From positions 1-22,827 of the IMG/VR virus record IMGVR_UViG_3300032116_001382: a stretch of 22,827 bases of DNA; one strand, given 5' to 3'. The notes under the pieces were generated by a model. That model saw only the letters and a program-made list of their open reading frames with translations. It was not told the DNA's origin and ran no database searches. Shown here one piece after another: positions 10,001-16,609 of this stretch; the stretch's first letter is position 1; every line of letters begins with the position of its first letter. The position numbers and the translations under genes were made by a program. This stretch comes from a virus.

Positions 10001-13000
10001 GTTTCACGAAGCATTTTACTGAAATCTTCTGACCCCAACTGACTAGAGACCATGTTTGTAACCATGGCCGCAGAAGTATTATCGACCCCGCGGGCAGCAA
10101 GACCTTTGCGAAGGTTTTCCCCGATTTGAACGCTCATGTCGGCTCCGGTGGCCAAATTGGCGACCGGTTGAGAACGCACGGCGTTTATGATGCCAGGCAA
10201 AAGACGTCCGGCAACGGTGACAGCGTCAGCAGTCTTTTCTGCGTCTCCACCCGCTACACCAGCAGTCTTTGTAATAGAACGAACAGCCCCCATAAAATCT
10301 TCACGGTCGGAACCAAGTGGTCTTTGGAGGGATTCTGTTAAGCCAGAACCAGAGAACGGAGTTGTGCTGCCATCCATAAAGTCGGAAACATTTTTAAGGG
10401 ACGCAGTCATCCGTGTTAATCGTTGAGTGGCAACTTCAACCGCAGAAGACAAACCGCCAAATGTGGCAGCGGAACGATTAATGTCAGTTTCGGAAGTTTG
10501 TTGTCGGCGTTTAAGAACCTCACTTTCTTTGGTTTTTTGGAACATATCAAACAGGGTTTTTCGGAACATCTCAGGGTCTTGTTCCGTGGCGGTGGCTACC
10601 CTTGAAAACAAGCGAGAGCCAATACCACCATTTTGAGAAAGGGCGGCTTCAAAATCTTTGCGAAGTGAAGCCGTATCTTGAATGTCTGCATTACCAGTAT
10701 TACGAACGGCTTGTTCCTGCACTAATTTGGTTAGTGCGTCCATCATGGAGGCGGCTTGACCAGCCATTGCCTCCCGCATATTCTTTGTTAATTCAGTTTG
10801 GAAGTTTTCCTGAGACCCAGAAACTAAACCAAAAAGATAGGATGTATTTCTTCCGGATTTTGCGGCAGTTTCCCGATCAATTGTGTTAAAATTACCCTCA
10901 ATAGTCTTAGAGTTTTGAGGGGTAAGGGCATAAGTGCCTTTGGCAAAGTTGGAAAGCGCATCGGTTGTTTTCTTGAGAGCTAGTCCGATTTTAGCTTCAG
11001 AAATCTCTTGAGCAGCTTCTTTGAAGGAATTAACAAGACCAAAAAGGCCACCTGTCGCAGCACCGATACCAGCTCCGAGAGGACCAAAAGCAGACCCAAC
11101 CTGAGCGCCCGTAACAAGGCCAGACAATCCACCACTAAGCACTCTGGCGGTTTTATAAGAACCCTCTCTGCCGTTGACGGCGGCATTGTCAGCACTTCCA
11201 GCAACATTTGACAATGCGTCCGACACATAACTGGCAATTACTTGACCACCCAAAAATCCAGATTGAGAAGAAAAAGCATTACCCAATACGCCTTTTGTAG
11301 AATTTAAAGCATTTGAAAACTTCTGTTTTAGGCCACCGCCGTAACCTTGCTTTAAGGCTTCGGCATCAAGCAACCTGTTATTTTTGACAACGATTTCCGC
11401 ACCGCTGCGTAGTGCGTGTTCAAACTTTTGAGTGGTAAGAAAGCGAGCGGTTTCTATATCTTTAATTTGATTTTGTTGTTGGACTTGTAGACTTACGCTG
11501 TCTACATACCGTTTCATGACATTGTTTTTGGCGTTTTCGGAGATGTCTTTTTTCTGGGCATCGCTTACATTTTTGCCACGACCTTTAGGGTCGATGACAT
11601 CGTACATTTTTTGTATTTCGTCATTTAGTATTTTTCCAAGAGTATTTTTATTAGGATTGGCTCGTGGCGGGATAGTGCCTGCGCCGTAGGCAGCTTCAGC
11701 CCCACGGAAATTGACCTTAACCTGGCCAGAGGCATCGGTGGAAGTAGATATGCCAATTCCTTGGAGTTTCTCTTGATTTTTTTCAAGGATGGCTCTTTGA
11801 CGAACTTCCTCGGCTGCTGCTCCGCGGGCATCGCTTTCATAGCCAGAACGATAACCTTTAAGTAGGTCACGAGCCGACTTTGTAGACGATACACGCCCGG
11901 ATTTGCTAATCTTACCCAGTTCTTTGAAATCAATACCTTCGTTATCTGCAATCCTTTTGGCTATTTCCTGACGGGTTGTCGTTAATCTTTTTGCTTCGGC
12001 AACTGCTTCGGGGTCAAAGTCAGCTCTCTTTTGAAGTCGGTTTATGTTCCGGCTTAACTGCATGTATTGATCGATATCGCCGGCCCGACTTGTTGCCTGA
12101 GTGCGAATATTACTGACTTGGTTGAGGCGCTCCTGAGCACGGCTAACCTGTTCGGCCGCTTTCATGATGCGGGTTGTCTGCATCGCAGCAACCTTTTGAA
12201 CTCCCTTTTCATTCATTCCGGGATTGTTGGTTCGCAAATTCTGTCCAATGGCCTCTTGCAACATTTGAGGCCGATAACCGCCGACTTTACGCAATTCACC
12301 CAAGAACTGAATTGACTCCGCACCCGAAAATTGTGGCATTTCGGTGGAGTATGCTCCGATCTGATTGCCGGTTTTCATCGCTGATTCGATGAGTTCCCGG
12401 TATTTCATTTCGGATTTGAAAGCAGCGTAGCCACGCCTTTTTTTAGGGGGCGGTGGAGGGGGTGGAGAAGGAGGACTAGGTGGCAGATCAGAAGGAGTAG
12501 GAGGGCTAGGAGGACTTCCACCACCATCAGTAGGAATGGAGCCTTTGCCAGGAGGTCCACTGCCATCTAGCCTTCCAAAATAATCATTAAAATCTCGATA
12601 TTCCTTGACGGAATTAAATCCCCAATACCTTGCTTCTTTTAATTCAGCATATACCTTAGAGTTATAAGCTTCATAACGCTTACGATCTTCCCTAGTGAGG
12701 CCTGGAGGCGCAACACGGGTGCCGGTTATTTTGTCAGTAGCCTTACTTATCGAAACAGTTGCCAATTCATTAGCAGCAATACCTGTGGGCAAAACAGCTT
12801 TGTGGCGTTCTGCGCGTCCCTGATTCATTCTTTCGGTAATGGCATGGGCTGCCAAATACCCTTGGGAGTTTTCTGGAAAAGTGCCGCCAGGCGTCTTTTC
12901 GTTACTGAGAATTTCCCTAATCGGTTCTTTTACAATGACTTCCGGTTTGGCCGGAAGCCCTTCTTTTTTCTTGCGTTTTCCACGAACGGGAGCAATTCCT

Positions 13001-15684
13001 TCATCACGCATGGCCTGCCGGACATCGCGTTTGGCGTCTGCTTCTCGCTTTGCGTCCATTTCGGCCCTGCGCCGTATGAGGTACTCACGACTCTCTGCCT
13101 TGGTCATGGGCCGGGCAGCTGGTTCAGCAACCGCAACAGGTACTGGGTCTGATTCCGGCTCCTTTACTTTTTTAACTGCTTCCGTAATTTGTTTGCCAAC
13201 AGATGCAACTTTCTTCCGGGCTTGTTCAACCTTCTTTGTTGGCCCAGAGTCAGCCTTTGGCTGGGTGGCCCCCATTTTTTCGACAACTTCCTTGCGGAAA
13301 GTCTGATCCACCTCCTTGACCAGAGCCAATAGCTGTGCTTGTTCTTTTTTGGTCACCCCCTGCATATCCTTAAAGGCATCCAGAGGATTCTCCAAAGACA
13401 TTGCTTGGACGGATTTTGCCAAAATCTCATGTGGTTGAAGTCTATACTTTATATAGTCTTGTTTGTTTTTGCCTGTATTCTTAAACTCGTCAGGCTCCAT
13501 TCCCATCAAGCCCTTTTCAAACAACGGAGCCAATTTTTTAATGATAGTATTTGTTTCTGTTCCTTCTTGATTAGACAGAAAGTTGCGACCTGTTTTCTTG
13601 CCAGCTATTTTTCGGCCAGCCGCTAGGTCTGCAACATGCGCCATTTCATGAACAACAGTACTCAAAGGGTTCGGTGCATTTTTCAAATTAGATGTTATAT
13701 ATACTTTATTTTTTTGTTCATTTGCGTCAACAAACCCGTATGCTTTACTTAGAGGTTTTGATGAGACCCCATATTCAACCTTTGTGTCAGCCAAACTAGG
13801 AATAACTTTTGCCAAATCGGCAAAATTACCTGATTTGAACGCCTCTTTCTGTAGGCGACTAGCATACTGCTGGAATTTGGCTTCTTTGTTTGGATCCTTG
13901 CCTTGCTTCAAAATCTGGTCGATCAAGCGAACCGTTGGGCGGGCAGCCGTCTGATTGGCATCCGGCAACGAAGGGGAGCTGAGGTAGGATTTCAAATAGT
14001 CGAAAAATCCACCCAAAGCATAACCAGGCAATTTCCCGCTGCGATTAATCTGATTGAGGCTGGAGGCACCGATTTTCTTAGCCTGGTCAGGAGTATAAAC
14101 ATACTCACCAGGTGTCAGCATCACATTTGCTTTATTGCCAAGCCTAGAAAGGTTTTCTGCGCCAAACTTTTGAACGGCAGATTTACGGACTACATACGAG
14201 CCGGACGGGAGGGACGCAGGAACGGTGTCCTTGTCGCCGACGCCAGGAACCATACCACCGGACGCAAAACCGACAGGACCGCCCTGGTTGCGAGCCAGCA
14301 GAGAACCCTTGTCGTGGTAAGTTACCCCCTGATAAAACCTAGCTGCTACTGGGGCAATGCTTTGGATTATTTTTGCGGAGGCCATTGCCGTAAGCATGGG
14401 GAGGAGTGGCTTTGCCGCCTCCAAAACCATCAACATGCCTTTGGCTAGAGACTCAAAACCCGAAAAAGCCACTTTAAAAGAATTGTTGTCCAACAACGAG
14501 CGGCCGAGCGAAAGGTAACTTTCTTGAAGTTTGGTCAAGCGATTAGCGTAGGATTCTGTTGCTTGCGAAGCATTGACGGTCAAACTCACCCGCCCAGCTT
14601 CTGCCACCATCAAAGCTCGTTCGGTGGTTGACCATTGCTGAATCAAAGGAATTACTTTAGAGATTTGTCGGTAGCCGCCCAAATCTTCAACGATGGCGCT
14701 ATACCTTGGGTCTGCTTCTGGCAATTGGGTCAGGGCAGACGAAAGTCGCCGGATAGCCTCGTATGCGCCCACGAATTGATTGGTGAGACCAAGGTCTCCC
14801 GCCTTCATGGCCTCCTCGCGAGTGAACCGCAAGTTAACCCCAAACTCTTTCAAGGCGTTTACGGTATCGTTGCGCTGGATGCGGGTAAAGATAGTTCGCA
14901 AGCCGGTTGCGATGGATTCCGCTGATTCACGAGTTGTTTGACGAACAGAGGTAAACAGGGCAAGTAACTGATTGAGATCGCCACCGGTTGCCTTAAAGGC
15001 ACCACCCGTCCTTCGGACGGCTTCGATCAAGTCGCCAGCTTCAACCGCAAAAGCTCCGGCCACCGCATTCATTGAGCCGATGGCCTTGTCTAGGTCGGCA
15101 GCCTGAATTTGAAACTGCTTCATCACCGCAATGGCACCTTCGCCGGTTTGAGCCATTGAGTCAAAGTTGGGGGCGAGGGCAGATTTTGCTAAGGCCTCAA
15201 GAGCATCCCTAGTTTCATTAATGTTGAAGTCTGCTTGCTTCAACGTCACCGCCATCTTGATGAGTTCTTTGCTAGAAACGCCGTAAGCCGTAGCTAAACG
15301 AGTAACTTCCTGGCCAACCTGGGCAACCTCTGATGCCGATTCAACGCTCACTTGGCGTAAACGAACCATTTCTCTGTCAAATTCAATAGCTTGAGTTACG
15401 GCACTGCGAATTCCAGATGCCACCGCAATAAAAGGTACTGCTGCCGAACTGAAGGCGGCAAAACGCTTAAATGCTAAGCCGGACTGCTGGGCAAACTTGT
15501 CCATGGCCGTGCCGGCCCCGCTGATTGCCTCTTTTACCGCCCGAATATTGTTCATGTCGGCCCGGACAGGGACGGACACGCCACGGGTTGTGCCACGAAG
15601 GCCCGTGTTAATTTCGTTGGCGATATTGCGGATTGCCCCGGATGCGAGGCGTAGATTTAGCTGTCCTGTGATATCAAATGCCAT
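4090..15684 (-). CDS. Giant tail tape measure protein with embedded HExxH metallopeptidase-like domain
   Basis: 3864 residues from an ATG at 15684. Tape measure proteins set tail length, fill the tube lumen and leave ahead of the DNA. The N-terminal 400 or so residues look like the TP901 tape measure family: a hydrophobic segment at about 72-98, then repeated helices with RTGGAFKATGGDLNQLLAL and ARLRTIF-like patterns, then a hydrophobic stretch at about 418-450. Other parts in order: GGxVPGxG repeat A (473-558); a zincin-like domain with HEMAH at 679-683 and a candidate third ligand E753; a Lys/Glu-rich region; a polyproline tract (about 1053-1081); long coiled-coil-like helices; a glycine-rich hydrophobic segment (about 1515-1553); Gln-rich helices; and repeats C (2488-2550), B (3190-3281) and D (3708-3765). 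Upstream chaperone-like genes and downstream tail-tip genes support the call. Base composition varies sharply along the frame. Confidence 0.95.
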   Translation of the reverse strand: MAFDITGQLNLRLASGAIRNIANEINTGLRGTTRGVSVPVRADMNNIRAVKEAISGAGTAMDKFAQQSGLAFKRFAAFSSAAVPFIAVASGIRSAVTQAIEFDREMVRLRQVSVESASEVAQVGQEVTRLATAYGVSSKELIKMAVTLKQADFNINETRDALEALAKSALAPNFDSMAQTGEGAIAVMKQFQIQAADLDKAIGSMNAVAGAFAVEAGDLIEAVRRTGGAFKATGGDLNQLLALFTSVRQTTRESAESIATGLRTIFTRIQRNDTVNALKEFGVNLRFTREEAMKAGDLGLTNQFVGAYEAIRRLSSALTQLPEADPRYSAIVEDLGGYRQISKVIPLIQQWSTTERALMVAEAGRVSLTVNASQATESYANRLTKLQESYLSLGRSLLDNNSFKVAFSGFESLAKGMLMVLEAAKPLLPMLTAMASAKIIQSIAPVAARFYQGVTYHDKGSLLARNQGGPVGFASGGMVPGVGDKDTVPASLPSGSYVVRKSAVQKFGAENLSRLGNKANVMLTPGEYVYTPDQAKKIGASSLNQINRSGKLPGYALGGFFDYLKSYLSSPSLPDANQTAARPTVRLIDQILKQGKDPNKEAKFQQYASRLQKEAFKSGNFADLAKVIPSLADTKVEYGVSSKPLSKAYGFVDANEQKNKVYITSNLKNAPNPLSTVVHEMAHVADLAAGRKIAGKKTGRNFLSNQEGTETNTIIKKLAPLFEKGLMGMEPDEFKNTGKNKQDYIKYRLQPHEILAKSVQAMSLENPLDAFKDMQGVTKKEQAQLLALVKEVDQTFRKEVVEKMGATQPKADSGPTKKVEQARKKVASVGKQITEAVKKVKEPESDPVPVAVAEPAARPMTKAESREYLIRRRAEMDAKREADAKRDVRQAMRDEGIAPVRGKRKKKEGLPAKPEVIVKEPIREILSNEKTPGGTFPENSQGYLAAHAITERMNQGRAERHKAVLPTGIAANELATVSISKATDKITGTRVAPPGLTREDRKRYEAYNSKVYAELKEARYWGFNSVKEYRDFNDYFGRLDGSGPPGKGSIPTDGGGSPPSPPTPSDLPPSPPSPPPPPPPKKRRGYAAFKSEMKYRELIESAMKTGNQIGAYSTEMPQFSGAESIQFLGELRKVGGYRPQMLQEAIGQNLRTNNPGMNEKGVQKVAAMQTTRIMKAAEQVSRAQERLNQVSNIRTQATSRAGDIDQYMQLSRNINRLQKRADFDPEAVAEAKRLTTTRQEIAKRIADNEGIDFKELGKISKSGRVSSTKSARDLLKGYRSGYESDARGAAAEEVRQRAILEKNQEKLQGIGISTSTDASGQVKVNFRGAEAAYGAGTIPPRANPNKNTLGKILNDEIQKMYDVIDPKGRGKNVSDAQKKDISENAKNNVMKRYVDSVSLQVQQQNQIKDIETARFLTTQKFEHALRSGAEIVVKNNRLLDAEALKQGYGGGLKQKFSNALNSTKGVLGNAFSSQSGFLGGQVIASYVSDALSNVAGSADNAAVNGREGSYKTARVLSGGLSGLVTGAQVGSAFGPLGAGIGAATGGLFGLVNSFKEAAQEISEAKIGLALKKTTDALSNFAKGTYALTPQNSKTIEGNFNTIDRETAAKSGRNTSYLFGLVSGSQENFQTELTKNMREAMAGQAASMMDALTKLVQEQAVRNTGNADIQDTASLRKDFEAALSQNGGIGSRLFSRVATATEQDPEMFRKTLFDMFQKTKESEVLKRRQQTSETDINRSAATFGGLSSAVEVATQRLTRMTASLKNVSDFMDGSTTPFSGSGLTESLQRPLGSDREDFMGAVRSITKTAGVAGGDAEKTADAVTVAGRLLPGIINAVRSQPVANLATGADMSVQIGENLRKGLAARGVDNTSAAMVTNMVSSQLGSEDFSKMLRETGQDMGKVIQKLLGPMAEPLKQSFTEIAKNLDERGRMFAEGLSELANRTRATGELMDKANMAEMASVRNRIQVGLKRRLISEDAADAGLFNMNQGLQQARQQRLTGFGGPGSGNPQFIASAMGGVFDEIRRTEEQIAKATKGGNIAEQNAAITQLSSLKTKAAELGQALKHLTDVSERTSQAQEKLSKIQSDREGRQALGLRYATANTEGRAEIASSFRLLAAAARMGTAATFSTKQQNQIFGLLSSLSPQMKLPGLGGINVKDLTTQLMKTTFGGAFDLDPQTAALERALDNFVQSNYDVAVEASRIQVEMQQKLQADFFSRLQAGQQTFINELSRAMMENQKLMRESLQMQAQSRLEGLEKQVGQSSMLGKIGVGTDDQFKALKDTLNDPKNKSIDAIFEAGKNQRIVQGKTDKALGNTNSFVDDIVALAGNDYARGTAKSDVSGILMNKFGDMGFTSAVDQKKLLSLFSESMDAKAGYLSTLSGNKENIAEAFRYAITTYQKESNERTNSNIFQAGKDLRNQGTIDNKIIDNLIKAAKEEGDNITVKTLRESVSAVGNTNKKFSELNGALDQARQQVQGFGEVLAIRPEGRANGGMVRYFNKGGWGSGGSLNPHSSDTVNARINPSEFVVAAGPAQRNKKLLEKINAGYADGGTVEEARNNIANAQKNIGADTTDIINPVKTMEAAEQARKVARANSEILFLLQLRNMKPDERFKFVNKQKDWIKSISGKETDEQLGIKNALAQLMSIEDQKNKTLNFRDLESYHVGKRKMGIAKAIKTLPTKIEVGVSEIYEAVKKFIEVGKEAEIFTNNVNDKFKIGIGSSLNDIIQSEPDLKRHLFLNNVDRMANTLNEDGALKLLGDIDPLRREFESLWTDTKIYAKTAKDWTSSVIFANDYNEIGNLPVIGELQEKEKRKIDTKILQKYYPPGIFGKIYGDALQRLAITSPNEFSGDMDAWAKKTDRTKKLGLDFDFEKTISALIDKAQNDLANQKAEGQKLAKANDLVKGIQQGRIGSLQTPEQGIAKIFEERNNAQFGPKQDMELMKLQLMAMEADAFNKLNPAVQTKLLEIKRRRILENKLSPAEQAQMTAMGLDKLINSTEDVTGDEIRGYAANRNKMTLIQRAALDVLMGKIAAQSQGKFNEDPDSLSSAEKAAYLIAVDAEGRSAALDEVNGRKNAMTLNRIGMWITSNPGAINNMLKKSEDKGPFGYAKDAALLEILASAYGAPTTLPKASDVFKDRSLKNKKQLDEAEKVKQDFLSQKENAIAISQAVLGPGVANGLIEAFKSGKGLLGFASGGLVPGVGNTDSVRANLPVGSYVVRKSSVQKLGADTLAALPRMARGGVVPAMVMPGEHIFTPSEASKIGKNNLDHINSTGKLPGYAEGGDVVINGVKYNLVPAGAAKWGGNRNIQMGFQPQTVKNTVNPLANNNNGNLNEQQFLAMEAMNQMIGGNGGITGAKAKFFSLRDELKNPRNRTKEKIAEFRQLYATLTNPLVAQMDAQRQMLGAQDAFASFQQDPKAFIARSKELRALAANTKASMEERVAAKEQLNQMNYAARFIDPRALRGAAAAAQKDQQIKQQQQFIAAGNDPLQGGLLRLNPALANENMASASNPVEAHNARVRANGQNKAEPNRQEAEANHLKKMLEIAQENYLKTGDPRYLQEINKIKNPEKVRAEEEAEAKRKMDDYRAKKQSEEHGNEIARWHVREGIEDIRDPGGVKRGAEKLRKFYAEKDKQRQEFEGRVFAHAPTYEENMPKMQKEWDEKNKGFVENRLKELNRESNERLNRNPIHAAMYARLADSPYLDKKDIVKRATGGIVPGVGSGDTVPALLEPGELVVPKRQVQKFANGGVVGGIQGFANGGMAQGGPDLLDVAARFNQAATQISQGLSGFSTSVSTFNGAVANFGTFVDKFDEAVGKIPGQIELSGANDIVVNLMGQDSIVKAVTEAIGPMIAQAIRDSQPVEQRAQ
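4396..4563 (-). repeat. Tape measure GGxVPGxG repeat D (C-terminal, short form)
   Basis: Encodes about residues 3708-3763: RATGGIVPGVGSGDTVPALL, then EPGELVVPKRQVQKFANGG, followed by further FANGG motifs. This form is the one commonly seen near the C-terminus of tape measure proteins. It lies about 100 residues before the end of the protein. Confidence 0.75.
5842..6117 (-). repeat. Tape measure GGxVPGxG repeat B (long form)
   Basis: Encodes residues 3190-3281, starting FASGGLVPGVG, then GSYVVRKSSVQKLGA, and ending with MPGEHIFTP and GKLPGYAEGG. It is the closest copy to repeat A, with a four- or five-residue insertion in the centre (ARGGVVP). Confidence 0.85.
8035..8223 (-). repeat. Tape measure GG-type repeat C (diverged)
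   Basis: Encodes residues 2488-2550: RANGGMVRYFNKGG, then SSDTVNARINPSEFVVAA and KINAGYADGG. It keeps the scheme of GG(M/L), DTV, a short loop, a (P)xEFVV strand and a closing GYAxGG, but lacks VPGVG. It is a weaker relative of copies A and B. Confidence 0.6.
11025..11142 (-). other. Glycine-zipper hydrophobic segment in the tape measure protein
   Basis: Encodes about residues 1515-1553, including GLSGLVTGAQVGSAFGPLG and GAGIGAATGGLFGLV. The pattern of small residues every three or four positions with hydrophobic neighbours is typical of glycine-zipper membrane helices. Tape measure proteins often have such segments, and some act in crossing the host inner membrane. Topology here is inferred. 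Confidence 0.65.
12445..12525 (-). other. Polyproline linker in the tape measure protein
   Basis: Encodes about residues 1053-1081. Proline and serine alternate (SPPSPPTPSDLPPSPPSP) and the run ends in a block of seven prolines followed by KKRRG. On the plus strand this appears as G-rich runs. It probably forms a stiff, extended linker between the N-terminal globular modules and the helical part of the protein. Confidence 0.85.
13285..13962 (-). other. Zincin-like (HExxH) metallopeptidase domain inside the tape measure protein
   Basis: The stretch around residues 575-800 contains VVHEMAHVADLAAG, a full HExxH motif at residues 679-683 (bases 13636-13650). The preceding strand-like KVYITSNL and the later LQPHEILAKSVQAM, with E753, match the usual zincin layout of an edge strand, an active-site helix and a distal glutamate ligand. 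The distal ligand is my guess. The domain lies in an AT-rich patch: the line 13681-13740 has 15 G/C out of 60 by hand count, while repeat A just upstream has 37 of 60. This suggests a module inserted into the tape measure. A role in wall penetration or in self-cleavage is speculative. Confidence 0.65.
14011..14268 (-). repeat. Tape measure GGxVPGxG repeat A (long form)
   Basis: Encodes residues 473-558, starting FASGGMVPGVG, then GSYVVRKSAVQKFGA, and ending with TPGEYVYTP and GKLPGYALGG. Over the first 40 residues it matches copy B at 29 positions without gaps (hand count). The two copies differ clearly in DNA sequence, so the duplication is old or the copies arrived separately. Confidence 0.85.
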
Positions 15685-15703
15685 ATTAACCCCGCAAAAT
15701 AAA

Positions 15704-15747
15704 TGGGCGGCGGCCCCACCTCACGAAGGAGAAGAGACCACCGCCCG
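15704..15747 (-). terminator. Intergenic hairpin before the tape measure gene (terminator or attenuator candidate)
   Basis: In the 88-base gap between the stop at 15773 and the tape measure ATG at 15684, arms 15705-15713 and 15738-15746 form a nine-pair stem. Eight are G-C pairs. The ninth is a mismatch on the plus strand but a G-U wobble in minus-strand RNA, which fits use in this transcript. The loop is 24 bases and has a small inner stem possibility. The following AUUUAUUUU tail is a weak U tract, so partial termination or mRNA processing is as likely as a true terminator. Confidence 0.4.
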
Positions 15748-15772
15748 CAAAGCCTGTCCGGTTCAACAGGAA

Positions 15773-16609
15773 TTACACCGCGGCGGGAGCCGGGGTGGAG
15801 GTAGAAGCTTCGGTCAAAACCGGGTTTCCTTCATCGTCCAGGAAGGGCTTTTCATCCACCAGATAGTTGCCATCGGCGTCCACCCGGTTCCCCTCCCTAT
15901 CCACATATTCCCCGGCTTCGTTGATGTACCGGCCCTCTTCGTCAACGAGTCGGCCATCGGCATCGATCTTCCGGCCCTGCTTGTCGATGAGGTGAAGACT
16001 GTCATCGGCAAACTTGAACTTGAGAAGGAACTGGTTTTCAGGCAGCTTCTTCTCGTAGTCGTCCTCAAGGTTGTAGATGATCTTCGCTAGGGCGCTGGCG
16101 GCGGGGCCGACGGCGGGGTCATCCTCCTTGGTCATGTAGTCCTCGTAGGACTTGAAATAGGGCTTCCCATCGTTGGCGTGGACAGTACACGCCGACACGA
16201 AGAAGTTGAACTGGGCGTTGTCGGCCTGAGCCTCGCAAGAGTTGTTGTCCAGGCTCATCCGCTCGGAATTGAGGGCGCGAAGTTCACCACGGTCCCGGCG
16301 AAGCTGGATGGCCATTTCTCGGGCCTCCGAAAGCTTGATGCCACCCCCGCGGATTTTGCGTTCCTTTTCGGCGATTTGACCTTGCAGCTTGCGGAGTTCT
16401 GCCTCTTTGGCATCGTCCCAGAGCTTTTGCTCACGCATCACCGACTCAATCTTGGCCCGGAGAATAGCCCCGGACTCAACAGCATCCCGGAAAGCCTTGT
16501 TGTAGACCTTCTGGGCATCCTGGCGAACCTTGGCGTTCGGGCGAAGAACAGCCAGCTCGACTTCTTTTCCACCAATCTCAACCTTAACCACTTTCTTGTT
16601 GGCGCTCAC
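15773..16609 (-). CDS. Probable tail assembly chaperone, C-terminal heptad-repeat form, 278 aa
   Basis: GTG start at 16609 overlaps the upstream stop by four bases (GTGA), with GGAGGA about six bases before it. The N-terminal half is charged and helical. Residues 32-66 (AQKVYNKA ... KLWDD) align without a gap to residues 53-87 of the upstream 16985-18028 protein (numbered from its longest possible start), with 14 of 35 identical by hand count, so the two are paralogues. The middle has an alpha/beta-looking part with NDGKPYFKSYEDYM. The C-terminal residues 208-263 form a (I/V)DxxGxx repeat, followed by a low-complexity TSTPAPAAV tail. Genes between the tail tube and tape measure usually encode assembly chaperones that bind the tape measure protein, and this is the basis of the call. 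No slippery frameshift site was seen. Confidence 0.6.
   Translation of the reverse strand: MSANKKVVKVEIGGKEVELAVLRPNAKVRQDAQKVYNKAFRDAVESGAILRAKIESVMREQKLWDDAKEAELRKLQGQIAEKERKIRGGGIKLSEAREMAIQLRRDRGELRALNSERMSLDNNSCEAQADNAQFNFFVSACTVHANDGKPYFKSYEDYMTKEDDPAVGPAASALAKIIYNLEDDYEKKLPENQFLLKFKFADDSLHLIDKQGRKIDADGRLVDEEGRYINEAGEYVDREGNRVDADGNYLVDEKPFLDDEGNPVLTEASTSTPAPAAV
15821..15988 (-). repeat. Heptad (I/V)DxxGxx repeat at the C-terminus of the 278-aa chaperone-like protein
   Basis: Residues 208-263 read as consecutive seven-residue units: IDKQGRK, IDADGRL, VDEEGRY, INEAGEY, VDREGNR, VDADGNY, then one extra Leu, a degenerate VDEKPF, and LDDEGNP. The Asp and Gly positions are fixed in nearly all units. 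The acid and glycine pattern suggests stacked beta-hairpin turns, perhaps with metal binding. That structure is inference. Confidence 0.85.

Noticed and set aside
12839-13306. Plus-strand open frame of 155 codons
   Set aside because: Antisense shadow of the tape measure gene; no start signal and a low-complexity translation.
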